Source of the DNA: Chlorobiaceae bacterium
Lineage (GTDB): Bacteria; Bacteroidota; Chlorobiia; Chlorobiales; Chlorobiaceae
Reading direction: 5' to 3'
Length of the DNA stretch: 64,000 nucleotides
Assembly: GCA_013334925.1 (NCBI GenBank)
Contig: JAAXWP010000002.1
Coordinates: 1 to 64,000 of the forward strand
Shown: positions 8,135 through 17,260 of the stretch, piece by piece
Numbering within the stretch: the stretch's first letter is position 1
Layout: the number at the start of each line of letters is the position of its first letter
Notes under the pieces: generated by a model
The model's input: only the letters and a program-made list of their open reading frames with translations
What the model was told of the DNA's origin: nothing
Database searches by the model: none
Translations under genes and position numbers: made by a program

Positions 8135-8668
8135 ATGAAACTCTCTTCCGACAACATCAAACGACTCCTGCAGGGAGAACTCCTGGTTGACATCGACTGG
8201 CTCGCCACCGACGTGATCGGCGCGAGCGGAAGCGTTTTCGTGAAGGCTCCGCCTGAAGTCGTCTGGCAGATGCTGACCGACTACGGCAATCTGCATCATA
8301 CCATGCCGAAAGTCACCTCGAGCACGCTCATCGAGGAGCATGGGCCCTGCAAAGTCATTGAGCAGACCGGCAAGTCAGGCATCTTCATTTTCGAGAGAAG
8401 TGTGCACTTCCGGCTGAAGGTGGACGAAGAGTTTCCGCAACGCCTGCATTTCGAACAGCTGAAGGGTGATTTCAAGGTCTATGAGGGAGACTGGTTCCTC
8501 GAACCGGTCAGTGGCGCAACGGGCACTGGCACCATCGTCACCTACGTGGCCAGAATGAAACCTGACTTCTTCGCGCCCCCCATACTGGTGAGTTTCGTCC
8601 AGAGTCAGGACCTGCCGGCAATCCTGCGTTCGATCCGTACCTACTGCGAGCCTCGTGCGGCTGGCTGA
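8135..8668 (+). CDS. SRPBCC / START-like domain protein (polyketide cyclase/Coq10 type)
   Basis: Small soluble protein with a helix-grip fold expected to bind a hydrophobic ligand. The match is to the cyclase/dehydrase pattern: GSVFVKAPPEVVWQMLTDYG near residue 35, MPKVTSSTLIEEHG, and FEQLKGDFKVYEGDWFLEP near residue 115. Proteins of this type are common in phototrophs, but no ligand can be named. The ATG at 8135 is used. An in-frame TTG at 8102 has AAGGAG only three bases upstream, so the protein may be 11 residues longer. The 3' end overlaps the convergent glycosyltransferase gene by 28 bp. Confidence 0.8.
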   Translation: MKLSSDNIKRLLQGELLVDIDWLATDVIGASGSVFVKAPPEVVWQMLTDYGNLHHTMPKVTSSTLIEEHGPCKVIEQTGKSGIFIFERSVHFRLKVDEEFPQRLHFEQLKGDFKVYEGDWFLEPVSGATGTGTIVTYVARMKPDFFAPPILVSFVQSQDLPAILRSIRTYCEPRAAG

Positions 8669-9699
8669 GCCCCGCGGCGAAGCAGAAACATGGAGATCGG
8701 AGCACCGCTGAACAGCTCGCGATCCCTAACACGTCGCGCCTGCTGGATCTCGGATCTCCGACGAAGCGTCTCCCCCAGATTCCTGAGAGTATCGGCCGCC
8801 GCACGAAATACCTGCGTCGCCCTCTGCCATCCTGCGCCTCCGCCGATCAGATAATACATAACCGCAGCGACTTCGAGCATGATCCGCAGAGGAAGAATGA
8901 TGGCAAGCGCCGTTCCGCTCCGGTTACGCAGCAGCATGGCCAGGGCGTTCCTGTGGTTGTAATAGACCTTGAGTGGACTTCCCTGCATCAGCGATGCGCC
9001 ACCTTCATGCCAGACAACCGATTGCGGTACGGAACGAACGCTGAGCCCCCGCAATCGCATCCGCCAGCAGAGATCGATCTCCTCCATGTGCATGAAAAAG
9101 CTCTCTTCGAACCCGCCCAGCTCCATGAGCACGCTCCTGCGTGCAAACAGCGCCACGCCGGATGCCCAGAAGATCTCTCCCGGCGTGTCGTACTGCCCGA
9201 GATCCTCTTCGCTTCCCGAAAAGGTCCTGCCGAGGCAATAGGGATAGCCGAGACGATCGAGAAGCCCTCCCGCTCCCCCTGCATAATCGAACATCCGTCG
9301 ACCTTCGCGACGTGCGCCAAGGGAAAGAATTTTAGGCTGCAGCGCTCCGATGTCCGGATTCCGCACCGCTTCGGTCACAAGCGGCTCGAGCCATCCGGGT
9401 TCGAGCTCCGCATCGTCGTTCAGAAACACGACAAACTCGGAGATGCTGCGTTTCAGTCCTTCGTTGCATCCTCCGGCATATCCCCGGTTCGACGGCAAGC
9501 GAATCACCTCAACCTCTGGCCATGAAAGTTCAAGTCCATCAAGATCAGATGCAACGCCCCCATTGTCGACCACAATGACGGCAATTGGCATCGAAGTCGA
9601 CCGACGCAGTGCTTCGAGACAACGCTCGAGCATGGGACGGTTCTTCAGGTGCGGAATGACGACCGTGACGGTTGTCGCTGGTGCGGGCGTTTCGGGCAT
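8641..9699 (-). CDS. Family 2 glycosyltransferase (rhamnosyltransferase-like)
   Basis: GT-A fold enzyme that transfers a sugar from a nucleotide donor, probably to an envelope polysaccharide or a lipid-linked precursor. The N-terminal donor domain has VTVVIPHLKNRPMLERCLEA at about residues 10-30, VIVVDNGG, NRGYAGGCNEGL, and the metal-binding FLNDDAEL (DxD-like) near residue 95. Then come WASGVALFARRSVLMELGGF and FFMHMEEIDLCWRMRLRG, typical of WbbL-like rhamnosyltransferases. A hydrophobic segment near residues 260-290 (LAIILPLRIMLEVAAVMYYL) suggests membrane association. It lies downstream of trpA with a strong inverted repeat between. The substrate is unknown. Confidence 0.88.
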   Translation of the reverse strand: MPETPAPATTVTVVIPHLKNRPMLERCLEALRRSTSMPIAVIVVDNGGVASDLDGLELSWPEVEVIRLPSNRGYAGGCNEGLKRSISEFVVFLNDDAELEPGWLEPLVTEAVRNPDIGALQPKILSLGARREGRRMFDYAGGAGGLLDRLGYPYCLGRTFSGSEEDLGQYDTPGEIFWASGVALFARRSVLMELGGFEESFFMHMEEIDLCWRMRLRGLSVRSVPQSVVWHEGGASLMQGSPLKVYYNHRNALAMLLRNRSGTALAIILPLRIMLEVAAVMYYLIGGGAGWQRATQVFRAAADTLRNLGETLRRRSEIQQARRVRDRELFSGAPISMFLLRRGAQPAARGSQ

Positions 9700-9721
9700 G
9701 GTCGTGCGAGCGGGTAAACGG

Positions 9722-9763
9722 TTCGGTTCCGTACCACTGTCAGTGCAAGGGTACGGAACCGAA
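9722..9763. repeat. Perfect 14-bp inverted repeat downstream of trpA
   Basis: Arms TTCGGTTCCGTACC (9722-9735) and GGTACGGAACCGAA (9750-9763) enclose a 14-base loop. The hairpin lies between the trpA stop and the glycosyltransferase start on the same strand. There is no T-run after it, so it is not a standard intrinsic terminator. It could protect the trpA mRNA end or reduce read-through. Confidence 0.6.
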
Positions 9764-9769
9764 TGAAGG

Positions 9770-10573
9770 TCATTTCAGGGAGTTCCAGAACTCTGCGGCA
9801 AGCCTGGCGGTCTCTTCGGGAGTTTTGGCATCGGCGACATGCTGCAGGAGCGCCGAACCGACTACGGCTCCGTCGGCAAGTTCCCACATGCGATGCACCC
9901 GCTCACGGTCCTTGATACCGAATCCGACGACAAACTTCTTCCTGGTATGCTGTCGAACCCTTTCCAGATAATCGGCTATCCGCTGATCTGAGCCGGAGTC
10001 GTCAAGTTTTGCGGTTCCTGTCGTGGCATTCACGGCCAGACAGTAGGAAAAGTCGGTCGAAAGGCTGTCGATAAGCTCGATCCTCTCAGGTGTGGTGACT
10101 GGTGAAATCAGGTAGACGACCGTCAGACCGAAGCCTTTGGCACGATCGAGGAAGTCGTCCGACTCCTCAGGCGGAAGATCCGGTATCAGCATACCGTCGA
10201 CGCCGGCTTCGACCGCATCGGCCATGAAGCAGTCACCTCCGTATGCGATAAGCGGATTGCTGTATCCCATGAGCAGGATCGGCGTGGTGATCTTCTTGCA
10301 ACCTTTGCCTTCACGCGCCATCCTGACCATTTCAAGAATGCCCTTTACGGTCACGCCGTGCTGGATGGCAGTGTGCGCGGCATTCTGGATCACCGGCCCG
10401 TCACCGATCGGATCGGAGAACGGTATGCCGAGTTCGATAAGATCGGCGCCACTCTCCTGCAAGGCTTCAAGCACGGGCAGGGTGGCTCCTGGAACCGGAA
10501 ATTCCGGCATGTAGTAGGCTATGAGCAGCTTTTTGTCTTTACGGACAAGCTGGGTAATTCGGTTTTCAGACAT
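9770..10573 (-). CDS. trpA: Tryptophan synthase alpha chain
   Basis: Cleaves indole-3-glycerol phosphate to indole and glyceraldehyde 3-phosphate, and passes indole to the beta subunit. The 267-residue TIM barrel has the catalytic glutamate in ADLIELGIPFSDP and the catalytic aspartate in DPIGDGPVIQ. Phosphate-binding segments VVGFGIKDRE and DGAVVGSALL are near the C-terminus. Length is normal for the family. trpB is not adjacent; it lies at 25067 on the other strand. The gene starts 15 bp after the end of the CPBP protease gene, so the two may be co-transcribed. Confidence 0.97.
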   Translation of the reverse strand: MSENRITQLVRKDKKLLIAYYMPEFPVPGATLPVLEALQESGADLIELGIPFSDPIGDGPVIQNAAHTAIQHGVTVKGILEMVRMAREGKGCKKITTPILLMGYSNPLIAYGGDCFMADAVEAGVDGMLIPDLPPEESDDFLDRAKGFGLTVVYLISPVTTPERIELIDSLSTDFSYCLAVNATTGTAKLDDSGSDQRIADYLERVRQHTRKKFVVGFGIKDRERVHRMWELADGAVVGSALLQHVADAKTPEETARLAAEFWNSLK

Positions 10574-10588
10574 AGGCGATGGTTACAA

Positions 10589-11284
10589 TCAATGCATGTA
10601 TGAGTAAACGAGGTTCGGAATGACGAAAATGTCCAGAATCATCGACAACATGGTGACCATGTGCACCAGGACGCTTCCCCAGACATTTTTCGACCTCAGG
10701 ACGATATAACCGCCGAGGATGCCGATCGGGAAGGCCATCATGCCCATGAGCGCACGTTCCTGCATGCCCACGGGAGCCACTGCGAAATGGTTCAGCACAT
10801 AGAACATGGCCGTGACGAAGACCGAAAGATGCGGGTTGATCCCTTTCTGGATCATGGATGAAAGCATCAGGCCTCTCCAGAGAAATTCCTCGGCAAGCAC
10901 GAGTACCGGAAAGAGGTAGAGGAAGTTCATGTTGACGAGAATGCCCTGCATGTCCATCATCGGAGGCTTGCCGCTCTTGTACCACATCACGGTGTTGAAG
11001 ACATCCATGCAGAACAGGATCGCACCGGCGATACCGCCCCACTTCAGCGACTTGGCACGGTCTCCGCCCGCCAGGTACATCTCGGCCCACTCACCTTTGC
11101 TCTTGCCACGCCAGACGACCACACCGATCGAACCGAGCACATAGACAGCCAGGGCCGGCCATTCGAGCAGCGGTGTGAAATGCCCTACAAGCCCGACGAT
11201 CCAGATAAGGGCCGTAAGTCCGAACGCGAGTTTGAACCGCTCGTTGAGCGACGGAGAGGCTGATACCGCTTTGACCTGTTCCAT
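10589..11284 (-). CDS. CPBP-family intramembrane metalloprotease (CAAX protease-like)
   Basis: Multi-pass membrane protein of 231 residues with six or more hydrophobic segments. The glutamate motif EEFLWRG at about residue 125 and downstream FYVLNH and VHMVTML histidine segments match the CPBP (Abi/Rce1) active-site pattern. In bacteria such proteins process or bind peptides, and some give bacteriocin self-immunity; no substrate is evident here. It sits between queC and trpA, all on the minus strand with 15-30 bp gaps, and so may be in an operon with them. Confidence 0.85.
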   Translation of the reverse strand: MEQVKAVSASPSLNERFKLAFGLTALIWIVGLVGHFTPLLEWPALAVYVLGSIGVVVWRGKSKGEWAEMYLAGGDRAKSLKWGGIAGAILFCMDVFNTVMWYKSGKPPMMDMQGILVNMNFLYLFPVLVLAEEFLWRGLMLSSMIQKGINPHLSVFVTAMFYVLNHFAVAPVGMQERALMGMMAFPIGILGGYIVLRSKNVWGSVLVHMVTMLSMILDIFVIPNLVYSYMH

Positions 11285-11313
11285 GGAAAAAACAGTGTTT
11301 GAAAGTTGACGGA

Positions 11314-11994
11314 TTACAGATAGTTGGGCCTGACCTCGTACTCGATCGGGTCACGGACACCTACCATTTCAAATGCTCTCAGGCGACGGGCACAGCTGTC
11401 ACAGACGCCGCAGGCCAGCCCTTCGCTTTTGTAGCACGACCAGCTGCAATCAAACGGAGCATCGAGTTCCATGCCCTTGGCCACAATCCGGGCTTTGCTC
11501 ATGGCGATGAGCGGGGTCAGGATTTCGATCTGGGTTTCGGGACGGGTGCCGAAATCGATCACCCGGTTGAAGGCGTCATAGAAAACCTTGCGGCAGTCGG
11601 GATAACCCGAGGAGTCCTCCTCGACGGCACCGATGAAGATACGGTTCGCACCGATCACTTCGGACCAGCTCACGGCCATCGACAGGAAATTGGCGTTTCT
11701 GAAAGGGACATAACTGGTCGGGATCGTCGTTCCCTGAAGATCGGCAGGTCCGACGGGAATCTCCTGGTCGGTCAGCGAGGAGCCGCCGATCGTTCCGAGA
11801 AAGTTGGCGTCGACCTCGAGTCGTTGCCCGATACCGTAGTGATCACAGACACGACGGAACGAGTCGAGCTCCTTCTGCCAGGTCCGCTGACCGTAATTGA
11901 CGTGCATGGCTGCCAGATCAAAGCCCTGGTGATGAGCCATCGCGGTCGCCACAAGGCTGTCCATGCCTCCGCTGACGAGTAATACTGCCTTCAT
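11314..11994 (-). CDS. queC: 7-cyano-7-deazaguanine synthase
   Basis: Converts 7-carboxy-7-deazaguanine to preQ0 with ATP and ammonia, in the queuosine tRNA-modification pathway. The PP-loop SGGMDS lies at about residue 8. The zinc site is formed by the four cysteines in [19 protein letters not shown] near residue 190. [25 protein letters not shown] and [14 protein letters not shown] are characteristic QueC blocks. The start is placed at [10 protein letters not shown] (11994); nine extra in-frame codons upstream are probably untranslated. Other que genes are not in the window. It is the first gene of a possible queC-protease-trpA transcript. Confidence 0.95.
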   Translation of the reverse strand: MKAVLLVSGGMDSLVATAMAHHQGFDLAAMHVNYGQRTWQKELDSFRRVCDHYGIGQRLEVDANFLGTIGGSSLTDQEIPVGPADLQGTTIPTSYVPFRNANFLSMAVSWSEVIGANRIFIGAVEEDSSGYPDCRKVFYDAFNRVIDFGTRPETQIEILTPLIAMSKARIVAKGMELDAPFDCSWSCYKSEGLACGVCDSCARRLRAFEMVGVRDPIEYEVRPNYL

Positions 11995-12226
11995 TGGGTT
12001 CTCAGGTTCTCGAATCGTCAATAATCACATAAAAGATCACCTCTTATTGTACGTAATCCACGAGACAAATAAAAAGGCGGCCGAGCAGTACCTTCGCAGT
12101 AAACGCACCTTGACTGGCAGTTTTTTTGCCTCCTCCAGAAATTGCCAGGCAATATGTTCATGAGAAGCTGCAGTTCAGGTGCACGATAGCAAAAAATCAA
12201 CTATACTTTCAGTTGAATTCGTCAGT

Positions 12227-14326
12227 ATGCATGAATCCAGCATCCCCTCAACCATGAAAAACGACCATCACGACAGCGCAGGTCTGAATGCACCAGTACC
12301 GGAACAGAGCGGGCAGCGGGCAGATGAGACCATGTTCATGGCACTGTTCGCAACCCATCCGTCCGTAATGCTGATTGTCGATGCCGGTACCGGCAGGGTC
12401 GTCGATGCCAACCATGCTGCGACACAGTTCTATGGCTGGCCGGTGGAAGAGTTCCGAAAACTGAACCTCCTCGACATCGATGTACCGTCCCCGGCAGACG
12501 GAACGAACAGCCCATCGTTGTTGGCAGCTCTCGAACAGGGGCGGACCTCCCGCACTCACCGGAAAGCCGATGGATCTGTTCGCGAAGTCGAGCTGTTCGC
12601 CTCCCCGGCAGGGCTACCAGAAAAAAACACGCTGTTCGTCATCGTCCAGGATATCAGCGAGCGCAAGGATTTCGAGTCACTGACGGAGTTCCGTTTGCGG
12701 CTGCTTGAGATGAGTAATACCAGTTCTACCGAGGAGTTGCTGACCTTCACCCTCGATGAAGCTGAACGGTTGACCGGTAGTACCCTCGGCTTTTTCAATT
12801 TCATCTCTGACGATCAGTCCATCGTCATGCGACACGCCTGTTCGAGCTGCGCCAAAAAGGATAACTGCGGTGAAGCCTCCCATCCGAACCAGATCGATCC
12901 CGCAATCTGCGCTGATGTCATCACTGAAAAAAGGGCGGTGATCCACAACGATCATGCAACCCTGCGGCATTGCAACAGCAGATTCGTCGACCACCAGCAG
13001 GCCAAACGTGAGCTGATCGTGCCCATCATACGCAACGGCAAAGTGATGGCAACGATGGAAATAGGAAACAAGCCGATCGATTACCGTGATGAGGATGTCC
13101 GGTTGATCAGCGTTCTTGCCGGTGTGGCCTGGGATATTATCGCCAGGAAATACGCTGAGGAGTCTGAACGGAAAATGCAGGAGGCCATCCAGTACACCCA
13201 GAAAATGGAGCTGATCGGCCAACTCGCCGGAGGTATCGCCCACGACATCAACAATGTGCTCATGGCCATTCTCGGTCATGCGGAACTCATGATCGACGAG
13301 CTGGATGAGTGGAATCCCTTCTCCGAAAGTCTTCTGACTATCCAGGAATCTGCCGTGCGCGCCACCAACCTGATCCAGCAGTTGCTCGCCTTCGCACGAA
13401 AACAGATGATACAGCCGACTCTTGTTGAACTGGATAAGGAGATCGATAAACAGAAACCCATGCTCCGGGAGATCACCGGCGATCGGGTGCGTATTGAATG
13501 GATTCCGGGCAGCAACCATGCCAGGGTACTCATCGACCCGTCGCAACTGGACCAGATTCTCACAAACCTCTGCGCAAATGCGCGGGATGCTATCGAGGGT
13601 GCGGGAAAAGTAACGATCGAGACCTCCACCGTCAGGGTGGAAGCTGCTGAATGCTATGCGGGCCATCCCTGCCAGACGCCGGGAAACTTTGTCACGATCT
13701 CGGTCACCGATAACGGTTGTGGTATCGACAGCAATACACTTCCCCACATCTTCGAACCCTTTTTCACTACCAGGGAGGTAGGAAAGGGTACCGGTCTTGG
13801 ACTCTCAACCGTTTATGGTATCGTCCGGCAGAACAAGGGGTATCTCGAATGCCAGAGTTCGCCGGGCTGTGGCGCGCGGTTTACGATCTATCTGCTCCGG
13901 CATGATGACTCGCCCGAAACGCCTGAAAACACCTCAGCCGGGGTATCCGAAACCCGCAAAGCCTGGAAAACGATCCTGCTGGTCGACGACGATCCGTCGA
14001 TCGTCGCCCTTATCAGAACCGTCCTCACGAAACACGACTATGCCGTGCTGACGGCAACAACGCCGCGCAACGCCGAACGTATCGCAGCGGCATCGGACAA
14101 CGAGATCGCGCTGCTCCTGACCGACGTTGTCATGCCGGAAATGAACGGTCGGGAGTTATCGGCGAGGGTGCAGGCCATCCATCCTCATCTGAAAACGCTC
14201 TTCATGTCCGCCTTCACCATGGAGATGATCGCGATGCACGGCGTAACGGGAAGCGAGACGAACTTCATCCGCAAACCTTTCAAAATCAGCACACTGATAC
14301 AGGTTATACAGAAAATCCTGGGCTGA
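12227..14326 (+). CDS. PAS-GAF hybrid sensor histidine kinase with C-terminal receiver
   Basis: Soluble sensor kinase of about 699 residues with no membrane segment. Domains in order: PAS (residues about 30-130; LFATHPSVMLIVDAGTGRVV), GAF (about 155-310) with a Cys-rich part CSSCAKKDNC that could bind metal or a cofactor, HisKA with the phospho-acceptor His in GGIAHDINNVLM (about 338), HATPase (LTNLCANARDAIEG, VTDNGCGID, GKGTGLGLSTVYGIV), and a receiver (ILLVDDDPSIVALI, LLLTDVVMPEMNGRE, FIRKPF). The architecture is common in sensor kinases of anaerobes. The start is uncertain: GTG 12179, ATG 12227 or ATG 12254 are all open and none has a strong ribosome site. No dedicated response regulator is adjacent. 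Confidence 0.9.
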   Translation: MHESSIPSTMKNDHHDSAGLNAPVPEQSGQRADETMFMALFATHPSVMLIVDAGTGRVVDANHAATQFYGWPVEEFRKLNLLDIDVPSPADGTNSPSLLAALEQGRTSRTHRKADGSVREVELFASPAGLPEKNTLFVIVQDISERKDFESLTEFRLRLLEMSNTSSTEELLTFTLDEAERLTGSTLGFFNFISDDQSIVMRHACSSCAKKDNCGEASHPNQIDPAICADVITEKRAVIHNDHATLRHCNSRFVDHQQAKRELIVPIIRNGKVMATMEIGNKPIDYRDEDVRLISVLAGVAWDIIARKYAEESERKMQEAIQYTQKMELIGQLAGGIAHDINNVLMAILGHAELMIDELDEWNPFSESLLTIQESAVRATNLIQQLLAFARKQMIQPTLVELDKEIDKQKPMLREITGDRVRIEWIPGSNHARVLIDPSQLDQILTNLCANARDAIEGAGKVTIETSTVRVEAAECYAGHPCQTPGNFVTISVTDNGCGIDSNTLPHIFEPFFTTREVGKGTGLGLSTVYGIVRQNKGYLECQSSPGCGARFTIYLLRHDDSPETPENTSAGVSETRKAWKTILLVDDDPSIVALIRTVLTKHDYAVLTATTPRNAERIAAASDNEIALLLTDVVMPEMNGRELSARVQAIHPHLKTLFMSAFTMEMIAMHGVTGSETNFIRKPFKISTLIQVIQKILG

Positions 14327-14382
14327 AGGAGCTCTTCTTATTACTCCGGCAACATCAAGTCGCAAATAAATACCGCTCCAAA

Positions 14383-14472
14383 TCTGTCATCCTGAACGAA
14401 GTGATGGATCCATCTTCTTTTCAAGCAAGGCGTTATGGATTCTTCTCCCGACAAACCGGGATCAGAATGACA
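14383..14472. repeat. Palindromic dispersed repeat, copy 3
   Basis: The left arm begins TCTGTCATCCTGAACGAAGT and continues GATGGATCC. The right arm is TATGGATTCTTCTCCC and ends ATCAGAATGACA. This is the same family as 2351-2431. It lies between the convergent hybrid kinase and groEL genes in a 337-bp gap whose only other feature is the groEL terminator. Confidence 0.75.
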
Positions 14473-14608
14473 TTGTCTGCTGTTGTGAGTAGTGACCGTT
14501 AATCGCCGGAACAATAACCTGGTCTCGACCAGACCGAGACGATGTGCTGGCTCGTCAGGACGAACCTCATGATAGCCGGGCCGGTAGTCTGTCCGGCAAA
14601 ACTGATGG

Positions 14609-14640
14609 TAAAAAAAAAGAGCCGGCTTGCGCCGGCCCTT
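14609..14640 (-). terminator. Intrinsic terminator of groES-groEL
   Basis: On the minus strand, a GGGCCGGC-GCAA-GCCGGCTC hairpin is followed by a run of nine or more T. It lies 24 bp after the groEL stop codon. Confidence 0.9.
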
Positions 14641-14663
14641 TCGATAGGTATGAACAACTGGGA

Positions 14664-16331
<1,668 letters not shown>

Positions 16332-16355
16332 TTAATAAATACTTGTCTGAACGGT

Positions 16356-16643
16356 TCAGGCGAGAATCGCAAAGATGTCCGACTCACGCATGATGAGGTA
16401 ATCCTCACCTTCAACCTGAACTTCGGTGCCGGAATATTTGCCGTACAGCACTTTGTCACCGACTTTCACCTGCATCTCGACGAGCTGACCACCGTCGGCA
16501 ACCTTGCCGGGGCCAACAGCGACGACTTCACCGTACTGCGGCTTTTCCTTGCCGGTATCGGGGATGTACAGTCCACCCTTGGTCTTCTCTTCTGCCTGTG
16601 CGGCCTTAACAATAACTCGATCAGCTAATGGTTTCAAGTTCAT
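16356..16643 (-). CDS. groES: 10-kDa co-chaperonin GroES
   Basis: Lid of the GroEL chamber. The 95-residue protein starts [20 protein letters not shown], contains the mobile loop [20 protein letters not shown], and ends with [16 protein letters not shown], all standard. It is the first gene of the groES-groEL operon. A CIRCE operator 70 bp upstream indicates HrcA repression. Confidence 0.99.
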   Translation of the reverse strand: MNLKPLADRVIVKAAQAEEKTKGGLYIPDTGKEKPQYGEVVAVGPGKVADGGQLVEMQVKVGDKVLYGKYSGTEVQVEGEDYLIMRESDIFAILA

Positions 16644-16712
16644 TGTCTATTTCTCGTTTGAGTTTGATTTTTCACTTGATTTCTTGACTTCAGCCTGAAG
16701 GCTTCCGATCTG

Positions 16713-16739
16713 TTAGCACTCAACGCCTGCGAGTGCTAA
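16713..16739. promoter_or_regulatory. CIRCE element (HrcA operator)
   Basis: A perfect TTAGCACTC-N9-GAGTGCTAA inverted repeat, the classical HrcA binding site. It lies between the groES promoter and its start codon, so heat-shock control by HrcA is expected. The hrcA gene itself is not in the window. Confidence 0.97.
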
Positions 16740-16750
16740 CAGATGAGGTA

Positions 16751-16779
16751 ATTATAAAAAAAAGATTTCCGGGCAGCAA
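16751..16779 (-). promoter_or_regulatory. Sigma-70-type promoter of groES-groEL
   Basis: On the minus strand, TTGCTG (16774-16779) and TATAAT (16751-16756) are separated by 17 bp. Transcription would start just before the CIRCE element, so bound HrcA would block it. Confidence 0.8.
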
Positions 16780-16832
16780 ATATTTTTTTATCGTATGATG
16801 CCTTTGAAACAGCTGAAACCAAGCCTGCTATC

Positions 16833-17144
16833 ATGATGCCGGAAAACCGGAACAAAAGGACCCCAGCCATGCTGATGACCATCGGCAAGGTTACGCTCGA
16901 AAAGCTTGAGAGCATCGCCTCCAAAATCAGGGACAATGTGGCGACCGATGCGGACAGGCACAACCATGAAATCCTGCGTGAGATTGTGGCTCTTGCATCG
17001 AACCGTGTGTCGGTAACCGAAAATGAAGCTGATGTGGAGCAAGGCGGCGCCGCTTGGACGGAACGCACCTCGGAGTCGCACTACCCGCACATTCGCCTGC
17101 ACGGCGGGGCGCTCGAGGACGATCCACTGAAGATGAATATCTGA
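16833..17144 (+). CDS. Small hypothetical protein
   Basis: A 103-residue reading frame with no recognised domain. It is hydrophilic and probably soluble, with a helical middle part (TLEKLESIASKIRDNVATDA; LREIVALASNRVSV) and a His/Tyr-containing tail. Third-codon-position use resembles the neighbouring real genes more than the overlapping minus-strand frames do. It begins about 55 bp upstream of and divergent from the groES promoter. Internal ATGs near 16869 or 16875 could be the true start. Function unknown. Confidence 0.55.
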   Translation: MMPENRNKRTPAMLMTIGKVTLEKLESIASKIRDNVATDADRHNHEILREIVALASNRVSVTENEADVEQGGAAWTERTSESHYPHIRLHGGALEDDPLKMNI

Positions 17145-17202
17145 GAACTGGTCAAGAATAGGTCAAAAATAGGTCTTATGGGTCTTATAGGACCTATGGG
17201 AG

Positions 17203-17260
17203 CATCCGACCCATCCGACCCATTCGACCAATCCAACTCATCCGACCCATCCAACCCATC
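17203..17260 (+). repeat. 9-bp tandem repeat (CATCCGACC)6
   Basis: Six units of CATCCGACC with small changes (CATTCGACC, AATCCAACT, CATCCAACC) end exactly at the uvrA stop codon. Just upstream, 17150-17200 has a second degenerate tandem motif around AGGTC / GGTCTTATGG / GGACCTATGGG. Confidence 0.8.
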
